Assembly: GCA_003562475.1 (NCBI GenBank)
Contig: PWUU01000063.1
Location: 1 to 64,000, forward strand
DNA from: Dehalococcoidia bacterium
Lineage (GTDB): Bacteria; Chloroflexota; Dehalococcoidia; GIF9; AB-539-J10
Direction: 5' to 3'
DNA: 64,000 bases
Shown: positions 1 through 8,606 of the stretch, piece after piece
Position numbering within the stretch: position 1 is the stretch's first letter
How the letters are laid out: the number at the start of each line of letters is the position of its first letter
The notes under the pieces: model-generated
Database searches by the model: none
What the model saw: the letters and a program-made list of their open reading frames with translations, nothing else
What the model was told of the DNA's origin: nothing
Translations under genes and position numbers: made by a program

Positions 1-2535
1 ATAGACGATCCCACGCTGGGCATAAGCGACCTGGCGGTCACACCGTCGACGCTGGCACCGGGTGCTATCGGAACCGCCACCGCCACCTACACCATCACCC
101 AGGACGACATCGACGCCGGCAGCATTGTCAACGAGGCTACCGCCACCGGTACACCTCCGACAGGTCCTGACGTAACAGATACGGACAGCGAGACCGTAAC
201 CGGCCCCGAGGCGGCTCCGTCCATCGAAATTGTTAAGTCTGCCGATCCGCAGACTTACACTGCTGCCGATGATGTGATCACCTACACCTTCAAGGTCACC
301 AACGACGGCAACGTCACCCTCACGAATGTGACGGTGGAAGACCCGCTCTTCGGTCAGACCTTCGGCCCAATCACCCTGGGTCCGAGTGAAGACGAGGAGT
401 TTACCTACGACTACACCATCACCCAGGCCGACATCGACGCCGGCTCTATCGTCAACATCGCCACCGCAACCGGCACAGCGCCGGATGACGAGACCGTCAC
501 CGATGAGGACAGCGCCAAGGTGGAGATCGTCGCCGAGCCGGGCATCGAGATAGTCAAGACCGCCGACCCGACCTCAGTCTCTGAGGCCGACACCATCGTC
601 ACCTACACCTTCACCGTCACCAACACCGGCAACGTCACCCTCACCAATATCGTGGTCACCGATAACAAGCTGGGCGACATCACCCTGGGCGCCACCACGT
701 TGGCTCCAGGAGCCTCCACCACCGGCACCGCCACCTATGACGTCACCCAGGACGACATCCACGCCGGTGACGACATCGTCAACATCGCCACCGCAACCGG
801 CACAGCGCCGGATCAATCGACCGTCACCGATGAGGACACCGCCACGGTGACCATGCCCGACGCCGACCCGGACATCGAGATAGTCAAGACCGCCTCCCCG
901 ACCTCAGTCTCTGAGGCCGGCACCGAAGTCACCTATACCTTCAACGTCACCAACAGAGGCCACGTCGAACTCACCGGCATAACAGTCGTCGATGACAAGC
1001 TCGGCCCCATCACCCTGGGCGCCACGACGCTGGCTCCAGGAGCCTCCACTACCGGCACCGCCAGCTACACCATCACCGAGGACGACATCGATGCCGGTGA
1101 CGACATCGTCAACACCGCCACCGTGACCTGCCACCAGGAGGTCACCGACGAAGACACCGCCACGGTGACCATCGCCACCGAGCCGGGCATCCGGATAGTG
1201 AAGACCGCCTCTCCGACCTCAGTCTCTGAGGCCGGCACCATCGTCACCTACACCTTCACCGTCACCAACACCGGCAACGTCGAACTCACCGGCGTAACAG
1301 TCGTCGATGACAAGCTGGGCCCCATCTCCCTGGGCGCCACCACGTTGCCTCCAGGAGCCTCCACCAGCGGCACCGCCACCTACACCGTCACCCAGGACGA
1401 CATCGATGCGGGTGCCAACATCGTCAACATCGCCACCGCGACAGGCACGCCGCCGGATGAATCGACCGTTACCGGCAGCGACACCGCCACGGTCAGCATC
1501 GCTCCAGCCCCCACGCCACCAGTCGAGACAGCAGTTCGCCGCCCGGAGGGAGAGCCCACCTGCTTCTTCGAAGTCGACATGCTGGGCAAGGTCACACGCA
1601 TCTATTACACCTGTCCTGACGGGTACTGTCTCGGCGACTACGAGCCCGAGGACCCGGCTCAGAAGCACTTCCTTGAGTTCAAACACTGGACACGCGTGGA
1701 CTACGAGCTGGAAGGGCAGCTCGCCAATAACCCGCCCAGATGGATACGCATGCGTATCTCCGACGATCCGCCGCCTGCGGGCCCGGGACAAGTCAAGGTC
1801 ACGGAGGTGTATACCTTCCTCGGCTACACGCCAAGAGGCGTCGTGGTCGATTCGGTCTTCTTCGACGAGTCCATCGGCATGGAGCTCGACTACGATCCCG
1901 ATAGACTGCCCGACAACACGGTTTCGGTCGGTATTGCTTACTGGAATCCCGACACCCAAGAATGGGAGGTCCAGCCAGCATCAGAATCGGCAGGACGCAT
2001 CGCCGGCGTCGGCACTGCAACCGCTGATGTGACACACTTCAGCTCGTTCGCGGTCATTGCCGTGACAGGAGCTCCGGTAGAGGAGGAGACGCCGGCTCCT
2101 GTGCCCGCTCCCACTCCACCGGCCGCGCCGAGGCCGGCACAGCTCTCGGGGGTCGAGCTCCTCATTGAGCCACTGGTGGAGCAATTCTGGGCGCCCATCA
2201 CATTCGTCACCAGGACCGGCAATGCGGTAACCGTGACAGCTACGGTCGAGAACCCTGGCGATGAGCAGGGCAGTTACGCCGTCGAGCTGTTGCTGAACGG
2301 AAAGGCCGTTGGCAGCCAGGATGTTTCGCTGGCGGGCGGCGAGCAGAAACAGGTGCGGTTCGCCGTCACCGGCGTCAGCGCGGGTCACTACCAGGTTCAG
2401 GTTGCCGGTCTCTCGGGCAGCTTCAGTTCATCACGTCAAGTGACATGGTGGCTGATCGTGTTGGTCGCCGCAGCGCTGCTGGTTATTGTGACAACGTGGC
2501 TACTCCTCCGCCAGCGAAGAAGGCGTCTGGGTTAG
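1..2535 (+). CDS. DUF11-repeat cell-surface protein with C-terminal CARDB-like domain and membrane anchor (5' partial)
   Basis: Frame 1 is open from base 1 (IDDPTLGISDLAVTPSTLAPG...), so the listed GTG start at 274 is internal. Tandem DUF11-like units; C-terminal TM helix WWLIVLVAAALLVIVTTWLLL followed by RQRRRRLG. Confidence 0.85.
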   Translation: MDDPTLGISDLAVTPSTLAPGAIGTATATYTITQDDIDAGSIVNEATATGTPPTGPDVTDTDSETVTGPEAAPSIEIVKSADPQTYTAADDVITYTFKVTNDGNVTLTNVTVEDPLFGQTFGPITLGPSEDEEFTYDYTITQADIDAGSIVNIATATGTAPDDETVTDEDSAKVEIVAEPGIEIVKTADPTSVSEADTIVTYTFTVTNTGNVTLTNIVVTDNKLGDITLGATTLAPGASTTGTATYDVTQDDIHAGDDIVNIATATGTAPDQSTVTDEDTATVTMPDADPDIEIVKTASPTSVSEAGTEVTYTFNVTNRGHVELTGITVVDDKLGPITLGATTLAPGASTTGTASYTITEDDIDAGDDIVNTATVTCHQEVTDEDTATVTIATEPGIRIVKTASPTSVSEAGTIVTYTFTVTNTGNVELTGVTVVDDKLGPISLGATTLPPGASTSGTATYTVTQDDIDAGANIVNIATATGTPPDESTVTGSDTATVSIAPAPTPPVETAVRRPEGEPTCFFEVDMLGKVTRIYYTCPDGYCLGDYEPEDPAQKHFLEFKHWTRVDYELEGQLANNPPRWIRMRISDDPPPAGPGQVKVTEVYTFLGYTPRGVVVDSVFFDESIGMELDYDPDRLPDNTVSVGIAYWNPDTQEWEVQPASESAGRIAGVGTATADVTHFSSFAVIAVTGAPVEEETPAPVPAPTPPAAPRPAQLSGVELLIEPLVEQFWAPITFVTRTGNAVTVTATVENPGDEQGSYAVELLLNGKAVGSQDVSLAGGEQKQVRFAVTGVSAGHYQVQVAGLSGSFSSSRQVTWWLIVLVAAALLVIVTTWLLLRQRRRRLG
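223..1500 (+). repeat. Four DUF11-like tandem repeats (starts near 223, 544, 874, 1189), plus a partial unit before 223
   Basis: Each unit begins I(E/R)IVK(T/S)A(D/S)P and contains TYTF.VTN.G.V.LT, a (V/T)DDK or NK segment, TLAPGAS and (T/S)VTDEDTATV. Unit lengths 321, 330 and 315 bp, read from start positions. Confidence 0.85.
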
Positions 2536-2561
2536 AGGCGTCGGTTACAGGACCGACGCCT
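2536..2561 (+). terminator. Hairpin directly after the DUF11 protein stop codon
   Basis: AGGCGTCGGT-TACAGG-ACCGACGCCT, perfect 10-bp stem starting one base after the stop; no T-tract. Confidence 0.6.
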
Positions 2562-2715
2562 TGCCCTGCGTTCGCAAGTGAGGTTGCAGGGAAAGGCCGG
2601 GAGCCGGTGATTGTAGCGGAGAGTGCGTGGGGCCGAAGGGGAGGAGTGCGCCGCGAAGCTGCGGACGCGGTTGTGGCGCTCTACTGATTATTCAGGGACC
2701 GTATCGCTGTATACG

Positions 2716-5256
2716 CTACTCTATCAGGTAGCTGAGTGCACCGCCGGTCGTTATCTCGCTGCGGAAGGAGATGATCATATAGGTCATAGTAAAACCGTCC
2801 CTCTCGGTTTCCGTATCTATTTTGGCCGAGGTGTCCCCCGGCTTCAGTATGCCGCTATCCCATGTGATGTAGAAGTGGTCTATATCGATCCCTTCCTCTT
2901 CCAGGCCTCTGGATTTGCTGTTCCAGACGTTATCGTAATTGGTGTCGGGATACAACGAACCATCATCCATTTTCACACCGTTTACTATAAACCGAGTGGG
3001 CTCATACAAATGGCCGGCATCGCCCTCGCCGACCATAACAGTTATTCGCCCGGCCAGTTCTTCACTTGGGATTTGGTCCGGCACCAGGAAGCCACTGATG
3101 GTGCCGCCGGGCTCGCCATCATTGTTGAAGTCGTGATTGTAAAGGGTATAGGGCGTGGGACCTCCCCAGCCGAAAAAGAAATCAAAGTCCGGATTCTGGA
3201 TATCAAAAAGGTAAAGCTGATGCCCTAGCGTTTCCGGACTGGAGTAGATGAGTACAAGCGACCAGCCGCTATGGGTGGCTGTGTAACGGTAGCGCGTGTT
3301 GCCGGAGGGAAGCGGCTTAGGAGCGGGGGTGCCGAGCGGATACCCGGTAAAGCCACCGCTGTCGTGAAACTCAAATTGGTAGTTCGGGTCATCTGCATTG
3401 ACCCAATAGTCCTCGGCATCGGGGTCAGTCCCGACATAGTAGTGGCCGACGATATACTCACCGGCGGCGTTGGGGAGGATATCCCTATCTTCTCTCCACT
3501 CGGCATCCTGAAGGTAGGCAGTAACATCAGCCATAGCCGTGTAGAACCATGTCCCCTCAAAATGTGTTTCGGAGAACGCGTCAGGGGACAACGTTTGATA
3601 GGCGTTGGCGGTAACCGGGGTGTCGTTGAACAGTACCTTGTTCACCCTGGCTGTCTCCTCGACGAGTCTTTCTAGATCTTCGGGAGTGGTGTTGCTCGGG
3701 TACTTCAAGCTGTCCACGGTCCTTGCGACGGTGATCTCGTCCAGATACACATATCGCCAAGAACTCCCGCTGTCACAGAAGAAACGCATCTTGAAGTTGC
3801 TGGTCAGGTACTCACCGGGAATATCATAATCGAAAAAGCTGGGAGGATTGCTACCGCTAAACGCAAGGATATCATCGCTCCATGTAATGCCACCATCGCC
3901 AGAAAAGGCAAAATAGAGCCTATCGCTGCTCGACCAAAACCCGCCTGTCGATTGACTCCAGTAGACCTCGACCGTTCCTGGACTATACGAACTCAAATCT
4001 AGGCTGTTTGTTAGGGTGATCGTCCTCGCTTGAATGGTAGAGCCACCCCGACCCCTGAATCTCCCCCCCGAGATTTCCCACTGGCTGCCATTGTCCCACT
4101 CGTCGAAATTAGAGCAGGTATCGTGGAACAAGCGGTTATAGCCGTGCCAGCCTATCCAGCCCGTCCAGTAGAGGTACGCAGCTTCAACAGTGGCGTCTTC
4201 GGGGATGCCAGCGCTGGCATCAGCACTGGTCTCGACGGTGGCTGAGGTCGATTCATAAAGATTCTCGTAGATGCTATGCGGGGGCCACTCCGCCGCTACC
4301 TTACCTCCAAGGAGGTTGCTGCCGGTGGCGAAGTAGTTCCCGGCCGTCGCTGACGCCAGCTTCCGCATTTCGGTCTTCGGGGTATGCGTCTCAACCGCAG
4401 TCCCGCCGGCGACTGAGCGTATCTGGAAGATCCTCGTGTCGGCATCCCAGGCGAAGGGGACTTCCCCACCACTGGTAGTAACCCACGATACTGCGTCCGG
4501 CTTGCGCTCCGGCTTCCTCGAGTCGAACTCAAAGGTGATGGCGGACGTCATCACACCGCCCGCCGGGTCGCCTCCGGGAAAATCGGCAAAGGGAACTCCA
4601 TCCAGTGCCCAGACTACAATGTGGCCGCCGAGATGGGAGGTAATATCCGGCACCGCGTAGTAGGGTTCACTGGTGTCTGCCTCAAGGTTGCTCGAGCCCA
4701 AGACATAGGTGAATCCATCGGGCAGCCATATGCCAACGGTCTGCACCAGCAACTCCTCCTCACCATCGTAGGTAATCCTGATCTGGTATGTCGATTCTGA
4801 AGGAATGCTGCCGGTTACGATGAGGGTACCGTCCTCGACAATGGTTCTTAGCGAAGTCGCGTCAAGAGGGTCAACCGGCGGAACCCAGACATTCCGGATA
4901 GTAACGTCCACATCCTTCCTGTTGACCTGCTCGGAGAGGCTGTAGGTCCAGTCAGTGTCGTAGTCGTATCTGTCGTAGCCGGGGTTATGGCCGGCAAAGA
5001 GCTTCTCCAGCCGGTCGTACTTGATCTGCCACATGGCATCCACCACACCGGCGTCGGCAGCATACAACTCGTTCGTCTTCTTCTCATACACGACACCGGT
5101 TGCTCTGAGCCCCTCACCCATATAGGACAGCATTGGCGTGACGATTAAGGAGCCCAGCACCAGAAGAACAAGGACGATGATCAAGGCGTGACCTCTCTCT
5201 CCTTTGTTCGGGGACCTCATCGCAGTCTTACTCACTTTTCTCATTGGAACACCCAC
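2716..5256 (-). CDS. Large PilX-like / prepilin-anchored protein with big C-terminal ectodomain
   Basis: N-terminus RGHALIIVLVLLVLGSLIVTPMLSYMGEGLRATG resembles a prepilin-type hydrophobic helix; followed by about 800 aa of beta-rich sequence. Alternative start at 5244 (MRKVSK). Confidence 0.7.
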   Translation of the reverse strand: MGVPMRKVSKTAMRSPNKGERGHALIIVLVLLVLGSLIVTPMLSYMGEGLRATGVVYEKKTNELYAADAGVVDAMWQIKYDRLEKLFAGHNPGYDRYDYDTDWTYSLSEQVNRKDVDVTIRNVWVPPVDPLDATSLRTIVEDGTLIVTGSIPSESTYQIRITYDGEEELLVQTVGIWLPDGFTYVLGSSNLEADTSEPYYAVPDITSHLGGHIVVWALDGVPFADFPGGDPAGGVMTSAITFEFDSRKPERKPDAVSWVTTSGGEVPFAWDADTRIFQIRSVAGGTAVETHTPKTEMRKLASATAGNYFATGSNLLGGKVAAEWPPHSIYENLYESTSATVETSADASAGIPEDATVEAAYLYWTGWIGWHGYNRLFHDTCSNFDEWDNGSQWEISGGRFRGRGGSTIQARTITLTNSLDLSSYSPGTVEVYWSQSTGGFWSSSDRLYFAFSGDGGITWSDDILAFSGSNPPSFFDYDIPGEYLTSNFKMRFFCDSGSSWRYVYLDEITVARTVDSLKYPSNTTPEDLERLVEETARVNKVLFNDTPVTANAYQTLSPDAFSETHFEGTWFYTAMADVTAYLQDAEWREDRDILPNAAGEYIVGHYYVGTDPDAEDYWVNADDPNYQFEFHDSGGFTGYPLGTPAPKPLPSGNTRYRYTATHSGWSLVLIYSSPETLGHQLYLFDIQNPDFDFFFGWGGPTPYTLYNHDFNNDGEPGGTISGFLVPDQIPSEELAGRITVMVGEGDAGHLYEPTRFIVNGVKMDDGSLYPDTNYDNVWNSKSRGLEEEGIDIDHFYITWDSGILKPGDTSAKIDTETERDGFTMTYMIISFRSEITTGGALSYLIE

Positions 5257-5832
5257 CTACAGCATAGACCGTGGTACGATAGTGATCACCCTGGTTTCGG
5301 TGGCAGGCTGCGGGCCATCACCAACGGCGGCCGTCAATGTCACAGCAATTGTGTTGCTACCGAGCTCCACACGGGTACTGGCCGGCTCTCCAACGATATG
5401 CCATGCGACCGTGGTGGTCACATCGGATGTCTGGCCGCCCTCGCTTTGAACCACCCGCCGGTTGAGGGACCAGCGCTCGCTCGATTCTTCCAGGTAGTAA
5501 GTGACTTCGCATGTGCGGTTAGTGTCCCACTCGATCCAGGTCAGACGGAGTGGAAAGCCGGTGCCTTCCGGCCCTTCCGGATAGCCGCCATTCACCTCGA
5601 CTTGAGCCGTTTGAGCCATGCTGACATCGCGGCGCAGCCAGTGAACGGCATTCTCCACCTGCTTCACCGCCGTCATGTGAGCGGAACTCCTGGCGCTCAC
5701 CGTCAGTAATTGAAATACCGTCGTCGCTACAGCGCTCGCGATGATACTGGTAATCGCCACCACTACGACCAGTTCCACCAGAGTAAAACCGCGCTGGCTC
5801 CCGGTTGCGTCGGGCCGCATCTGAAGTCTCAT
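5257..5832 (-). CDS. Prepilin-type N-methylation domain protein (minor pilin/pseudopilin)
   Basis: RGFTLVELVVVVAITSIIASAVATTVFQLL: canonical GFTLVE prepilin motif. Confidence 0.85.
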   Translation of the reverse strand: MRLQMRPDATGSQRGFTLVELVVVVAITSIIASAVATTVFQLLTVSARSSAHMTAVKQVENAVHWLRRDVSMAQTAQVEVNGGYPEGPEGTGFPLRLTWIEWDTNRTCEVTYYLEESSERWSLNRRVVQSEGGQTSDVTTTVAWHIVGEPASTRVELGSNTIAVTLTAAVGDGPQPATETRVITIVPRSML

Positions 5833-6191
5833 CGGTACTTATACCCCTCGAGCGTCAGCACCTCTCTGTCCCAATGCTCGATTACTACCGTTATCTTCTG
5901 AATGTTGATATCCCGTCCCGGGATGGCGTCAACAAAGATCTTCGCATTGTAGTTGGGATACTCGGCAGGTATCTCAGCTATCTCGTACGACGTGCTGAAC
6001 GGCTGCAATTTGACATGCTCCATCTGGCTCTCGGCAATGTTCTTGGCGGTCTGCCGCTCGTCGGTCAGAAACACAGTTGTGGCGGCTGTGCCAAGCGCTC
6101 CCAGGATGCCAACGGCAAGCACTCCCAGCACCGCCAGGGAAATCGCCACTTCAATCAGCGAAACGCCCTTCTGCTCTCTCATGGTGCTCAT
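5829..6191 (-). CDS. PilV-like prepilin-type protein
   Basis: QKGVSLIEVAISLAVLGVLAVGILGALGTA: prepilin cleavage motif and helix; 4-bp overlap with the next gene. Confidence 0.8.
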   Translation of the reverse strand: MSTMREQKGVSLIEVAISLAVLGVLAVGILGALGTAATTVFLTDERQTAKNIAESQMEHVKLQPFSTSYEIAEIPAEYPNYNAKIFVDAIPGRDINIQKITVVIEHWDREVLTLEGYKYR

Positions 6192-6562
6192 CGCTATCTG
6201 CCTCTTCAGCCGGAGTCACCATGGTAGGACGAATCGCAGACACTGCCGCATGACGTAGTAGCACGCCAGGGTAGCGACTGCACCCATGCCCATCTTCGAC
6301 CTCTGACAACACCCCCAAACCGGTGACGTTCGACGTGCAGCATCGCTCCGTGCCATAGTTCCCCTACGCTCCCACATACCTACTCTTCTCGCAGTGTAGC
6401 GCAATCCTGAGACACGTGCAATAGCATTATACAATGTGGATGATACCGATATATGGAGGAACGATTAGCGAGCGCTGCACAAGGTCTCCTGGAGATGCCG
6501 GGACCTCCTGACCGGTAGCGGATATGTAGACACGTGCGCCGCAAAGCTGCCATGCAGCCGGG

Positions 6563-7048
6563 CTACCCGTCGCCGGTATCCTCTGCACGCCAGAGCGATT
6601 CCGGAGACTCCACCAGGTCGGTGTAGAGTCGACCTTCGAGGTGGTCGAGCTCGTGTTCCAGCGCCTGTGCCAGGACGTCATCAGTCGCCGTAATGCGAAA
6701 CTCTCGCCCATCCCGATCCCGGGCCTTCACCTTCACCGTCACCGCCCGCTTCACCTGGCCCCGGTAGCCGGGGACCGACAGACACCCTTCTTCAATGATG
6801 CGTTCGCCCTTCTTCTTGATCAGCACAGGATTGATGAGCGCGATGACATCTTCTCCGGGCAATTCGATGACAGCCACACGCAGCGGCACGCCAACCTGGG
6901 GCGCGGCGAGGCCCACCCCGCTCACCGCCCGCATCGTGTCGATCATGTCGTCGATGAGACGCTGAACCGACATGTCGATCAGCGGAACCTTCTTCGCCGG
7001 TTCCCGCAATACGGGATCAGGATGTGTGCGAATCTCGCGTAGCGCCAC
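6563..7048 (-). CDS. def: Peptide deformylase
   Basis: GVGLAAPQVG, EGCLSVPG and HELDH (HEXXH) motifs. Confidence 0.95.
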   Translation of the reverse strand: MALREIRTHPDPVLREPAKKVPLIDMSVQRLIDDMIDTMRAVSGVGLAAPQVGVPLRVAVIELPGEDVIALINPVLIKKKGERIIEEGCLSVPGYRGQVKRAVTVKVKARDRDGREFRITATDDVLAQALEHELDHLEGRLYTDLVESPESLWRAEDTGDG

Positions 7049-7173
7049 TCAGTTGCCCACTTCGGTCCATTCCATCACAAGTAACACGCGGTCAATTTTA
7101 GCCTATGAGACACACCGAATCCCATCTTCTACCCCTGCCGACTCACGGTTCGCATACAGGAACCGGGCAGCGG

Positions 7174-7198
7174 GCAGCCGGGATGTCCTCCCGGCTGC
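7174..7198 (-). terminator. Intrinsic terminator-like hairpin downstream of the ROS gene train
   Basis: GCAGCCGGGA-TGTCC-TCCCGGCTGC, perfect 10-bp stem about 50 bp beyond the stop of the last gene (7251). Confidence 0.55.
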
Positions 7199-7250
7199 AA
7201 CCGCGCCGGTCCGCGGTTCAGCTTGTCAGTCGACCGGATGCTCCCTCGAA

Positions 7251-7469
7251 TCACACAGCAGCCAGGCCCTGGTCCGTAAGCGTATATGAACCATTGCTTT
7301 CCGCAGCGAAACCCGCTGCCGCAAGATCGCGCAGCCCGCTCCTCACGCGGTACAGCGGCATGCCGCTCTCGGCAGCGATGTCTTCCGCAGACGTCTTACC
7401 GGCCTTGAGAGCACCGAGCATCTTCAAGCCCGACTCAGTCGGCTTGCCATCAGGACTCACACACGGCAT
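7251..7469 (-). CDS. Small winged-helix-like DNA-binding protein
   Basis: 72 aa, SAEDIAAESGMPLYRVRSGLRDLAAAGFAAESNGSYTLTDQG: helix-turn-helix plus wing pattern; 13 bp downstream of the peroxiredoxin gene. Confidence 0.55.
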   Translation of the reverse strand: MPCVSPDGKPTESGLKMLGALKAGKTSAEDIAAESGMPLYRVRSGLRDLAAAGFAAESNGSYTLTDQGLAAV

Positions 7470-7482
7470 ACAGCATCACCCC

Positions 7483-8148
7483 CTACAGCTTCCTCTTGCA
7501 GAAGTACCAGTCGACACACTCGAAACCCTGCTTGAGCCGCTCCTCGGCTGCCTCCTGTGTCTGCGGCGGGGGTACTATCACCATGTCGCCCGGCCGCCAG
7601 TTGGCAGGCGTCGCAACCTTGTTCGCATCAGATGTCTGCAGCGCATCAATGGCCCGCAGTATCTCATCCATGTTGCGCCCCGTGGTCAGCGGGTAGTAGA
7701 GAATGAGCCGGATAACCTGGTTCGGATCAATGACGAAGGTACACCGTACCGTCTCGGTCTTGCTCTGGCCGGGATGCACCATGCCAAACTTGACCGAGAC
7801 CTCTTTGTTCAGGTCCGCGATGATGGGGAAGGTGATCTTGATGCCTGCCTTCTCCTCGATGTTCCGTACCCACGCGATGTGTGACGTGATGCTGTCGACG
7901 CTCAACCCAAGAAGCTCGACTCCTCGCTTCTTCAATTCGGGTTCAATCTGCGCGAAGGCCATGAACTCGGTGGTACACACCGGCGTGAAGTCAGCCGGGT
8001 GTGAGAACATCACAACCCAGCTGCCTTTGAAGTCGGACATCTTCAGTACGCCATGCGTCGTCGGCGCCTCGAACTCGGGCGCCTTGTCGCCAAGCCTGGG
8101 CATAGCCACAACATGTTCCATCTGTTCTTCCATTCGTAATACCTCCAC
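7483..8148 (-). CDS. Peroxiredoxin (1-Cys / Prx6-type)
   Basis: LGDKAPEFEAPTTHGVLKMSDFKGSWVVMFSHPADFTPVCTTEF: peroxidatic PxxxTPVCTTE motif with Prx6-like length. Confidence 0.92.
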   Translation of the reverse strand: MEVLRMEEQMEHVVAMPRLGDKAPEFEAPTTHGVLKMSDFKGSWVVMFSHPADFTPVCTTEFMAFAQIEPELKKRGVELLGLSVDSITSHIAWVRNIEEKAGIKITFPIIADLNKEVSVKFGMVHPGQSKTETVRCTFVIDPNQVIRLILYYPLTTGRNMDEILRAIDALQTSDANKVATPANWRPGDMVIVPPPQTQEAAEERLKQGFECVDWYFCKRKL

Positions 8149-8212
8149 TCATTTCTTTGATCCGGCCCCTGCCAGAGGGTGCCGGATTATCTGCTGCACG
8201 TTTGGAAAGACC

Positions 8213-8549
8213 CTACAGCTCCAGGGAGTTATCCCACACGCCGTGGATGCTGCAGCACTCCAATGCGTAGAACGCCTTGAACTGATCCAAGGAACCTGGA
8301 ACGCGACGTCCGGGCTCGTGTATCCGGGGGCAAAATCACACCTGCCAGGCTCGATGACGTGACCTTCCTTCTTCACTCCGTACCACTCCGCCCGGACGAC
8401 GTGATGCTCATATTCGGGTGCGGCACCTCCTTGCCCACCAGCACGTGGACGGCGTCTCCACCGTTCGTACCTTTCACCAGTTCGATGAAAGGTACGTGTT
8501 TCTCCTTTCCTTCCTGCACAGCTGCCTCAGGTATTTCTCCAAATCGCAC
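8213..8549 (-). pseudogene. Superoxide reductase (neelaredoxin/desulfoferrodoxin-type), split over three frames
   Basis: Reverse-strand translation: GTG start 8549 after AGGAGG; frame 1 ...EGKEKHVPFIELVKGTNGGDAVHVLVGKEVPHPN; frame 2 EHHVVRAEWYGVKKEGHVIEPGRCDFAPGYTSPDVAFQ; frame 3 GSLDQFKAFYALECCSIHGVWDNSLEL-stop. The SOR Fe-ligand motifs (KHVP, HPN, EHH, CxxH) are all present. Length 337 nt; two restored bases give 339 nt. Confidence 0.82.
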
Positions 8550-8606
8550 TGCTGTGCCTCCTGCTCTTCCGAGCGCTCAGACCCTCGCGTGCCCGCCACT
8601 GAACAG

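Noticed and set aside
223-1500. Possible CRISPR-like array in the periodic DNA
   Set aside because: Unit length is over 300 bp, it is in-frame and coding, and there are no short repeats with unique spacers.
1219-1959. 246-aa minus-strand ORF within the DUF11 gene
   Set aside because: Antisense to repeat-rich coding sequence; low-complexity Gly/Asp/Val composition reflects the repeats.
6192-6562. Coding gene in the gap between def and the pilin operon (e.g. ORF 6216..6434)
   Set aside because: Short ORFs lack motifs or a convincing RBS; more likely the pilin operon upstream region.
8149-8376. ORF 8149..8376 (75 aa) as an independent gene
   Set aside because: Its N-terminal part is the middle of the frameshifted superoxide reductase; the remainder is out-of-frame.
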